The translations under genes were made by a program, and so were the position numbers. 64,000 nucleotides of DNA, taken from the NCBI RefSeq assembly GCF_900115365.1, contig NZ_FOWD01000018.1, positions 1-64,000 on the forward strand. The letters are read 5' to 3'. The notes under the pieces are model-generated. The model did not search any database, was not told the origin of the DNA, and worked only from the letters and a program-made list of their open reading frames with translations. Origin of the DNA: Anaerocolumna aminovalerica (GTDB taxonomy: Bacteria > Bacillota > Clostridia > Lachnospirales > Lachnospiraceae). Shown piece after piece: positions 63,170 through 64,000 of this stretch; position 1 is the stretch's first letter; the number at the start of each line of letters is the position of its first letter.

Positions 63170-64000
63170 ATGGATATAAAAAAGATGAGAATTAGAAGGA
63201 TAAAAAGAATTTTCATCCTGAGTCTTGTTATGTTTTCCCTCCTGACTCTGCATGGATGTAATCCTTCCAAAGAGAAAATATCAGTATCCGTCTCTGATAC
63301 CAACCTTACCTCAAGGATAACCGGGCAAATCCCTCCTGTTCCTATTATTTATACCAAAGAAGAAACTCCTGAAAAGACGGAGATCAATACCAAAAAAGAG
63401 CTTACGTTATTAGCTGTTGGTGATAATCTAATACACATCCAGACAATTAAAAGCGGCTTAAAAAAAGATGGAACTTATAATTTTGATCATTTATATTCCA
63501 CACTGAAACCTGAAATAGAAGCTGCTGACATAGCTGTCATTAATCAGGAAACCATATTAGGGGGCAAAGAATTTCCTTATACCGGTTATCCGGTATTTAA
63601 TTCACCCACTGAGATTGGAGATGCTCTTATTCATGCAGGTTTTGATGTTGTACTGCATGCCTCCAACCATGCATTGGACAAGGGTTATCCCGGTATTGAG
63701 AATACATTGGAATACTGGAGTAAATACCCCATGATTACAGTTCTGGGAATAAATAAATCCCAAGAAGACAAAGACAGAATTAAAATAATTGAGAAAAACG
63801 GAATTAAAGTAGCCATGTTAAATTATACTTATGGATTAAATGGTTTCTCTATGCCGAAAGATAAACCTTTTCTTGTTAACTTGTTGGACAAGTCTGAAAT
63901 GAAAAAAGATATTAAAAAGGCGAAAGAACAAGCTGATTTTGTAATTGTATTTCCTCATTGGGGAACAGAATATGTATACGAACCGGATAACAACCAAGAG
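63170..64000 (+). CDS. CapA-family lipoprotein, 5' part (runs off right edge)
   Basis: Open to the window edge; 277 codons are visible. The N-terminus carries basic residues, a hydrophobic stretch and lipobox LHGC (Cys about residue 30). The body reads ELTLLAVGDNLIHIQ, then INQETILGGKEFPYTGYPVFNSPTEIG, VVLHASNHALDKGYPGI and FVIVFPHWGTEYVYEP, the metallophosphatase-like pattern of CapA/PgsA proteins linked to poly-gamma-glutamate capsule. The internal MRIRR at 63185 is an alternative start. The C-terminal end is outside the window. Confidence 0.85.
   Translation, partial: MDIKKMRIRRIKRIFILSLVMFSLLTLHGCNPSKEKISVSVSDTNLTSRITGQIPPVPIIYTKEETPEKTEINTKKELTLLAVGDNLIHIQTIKSGLKKDGTYNFDHLYSTLKPEIEAADIAVINQETILGGKEFPYTGYPVFNSPTEIGDALIHAGFDVVLHASNHALDKGYPGIENTLEYWSKYPMITVLGINKSQEDKDRIKIIEKNGIKVAMLNYTYGLNGFSMPKDKPFLVNLLDKSEMKKDIKKAKEQADFVIVFPHWGTEYVYEPDNNQE

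Overview
The window looks like the chromosome of a low-GC, spore-forming, flagellated member of the Clostridia, most like a Lachnospiraceae/Lachnoclostridium-type plant-polysaccharide degrader. The clues are a BofA/YaaL pair (sporulation), FliS plus flagellin, a clostridial Tad pilus locus with DUF6382-FHA and DUF5702-type proteins, TSCPD and DUF6240-type proteins, AGGAGG ribosome binding sites and strongly AT-rich intergenic DNA. The assignment is by gene content only. No rRNA, tRNA or CRISPR array was seen.

Layout. 1-230: 3' end of an IS110-type transposase. 250-4950: sugar ABC importer (binding protein, double ATPase, permease), minus strand. 4950-11.7 kb: housekeeping block (TSCPD protein, murG, HIT protein, orphan soluble histidine kinase, flavodoxin-SCP2 fusion, rhomboid protease, glpK). 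12.0-17.3 kb: a complete agr-type quorum-sensing locus (response regulator, sensor kinase, a 47-residue AgrD peptide precursor and AgrB) followed by a secreted papain-like cysteine protease and a small membrane protein. 17.3-29.9 kb: an 11-gene Tad/Flp pilus operon. 30-32 kb: NCS2 purine/pyrimidine permease. 32-35.5 kb: a LanFEG-like ABC exporter with an accessory membrane protein. 35.8-36.9 kb: divergent bofA and yaaL and a decayed GH13 fragment. 36.9-56.3 kb: a large starch/maltodextrin regulon (alpha-glucosidase, debranching enzyme, lipoprotein amylase, surface pullulanase, MalG/F/E importer, phosphorylase, 4-alpha-glucanotransferase, neopullulanase-type GH13, LacI repressor). 56.5-57.5 kb: a frameshifted cupin gene and a MITE-like inverted repeat. 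57.4-63.0 kb: fliS, flagellin and a 1.1-kaa protein with a FliK-like C-terminus. 63.1-64.0 kb: 5' part of a CapA-type lipoprotein gene.

The most interesting signal is regulatory. A direct repeat TGTAGAAA - 14 nt - TGTAGAAA (22-bp period, two helical turns, as expected for a LytTR/AgrA-type regulator) occurs upstream of agrDB, of the secreted protease and, 20 kb away, of the LanFEG-like exporter. In each case a -10-like hexamer lies 28-30 nt downstream of it. This suggests one quorum-sensing circuit in which a thiolactone peptide (predicted ring CMLFA) switches on its own production, a secreted cysteine protease and a self-protection/export ABC transporter. At the exporter promoter, the predicted -10 lies inside a perfect 46-bp palindrome, suggesting a second regulator.

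In the starch block, secreted enzymes (pullulanase with CBM41-like domain and C-terminal anchor; lipoprotein amylase) would cut starch outside the cell. The MalEFG-type importer, which has no ATPase gene here, would bring in maltodextrins. Phosphorylase, MalQ, the debranching enzyme and the cytoplasmic GH13 enzymes would process them. Two near-identical LacI-type operators, before the repressor gene and before the neopullulanase gene, indicate autoregulated control.
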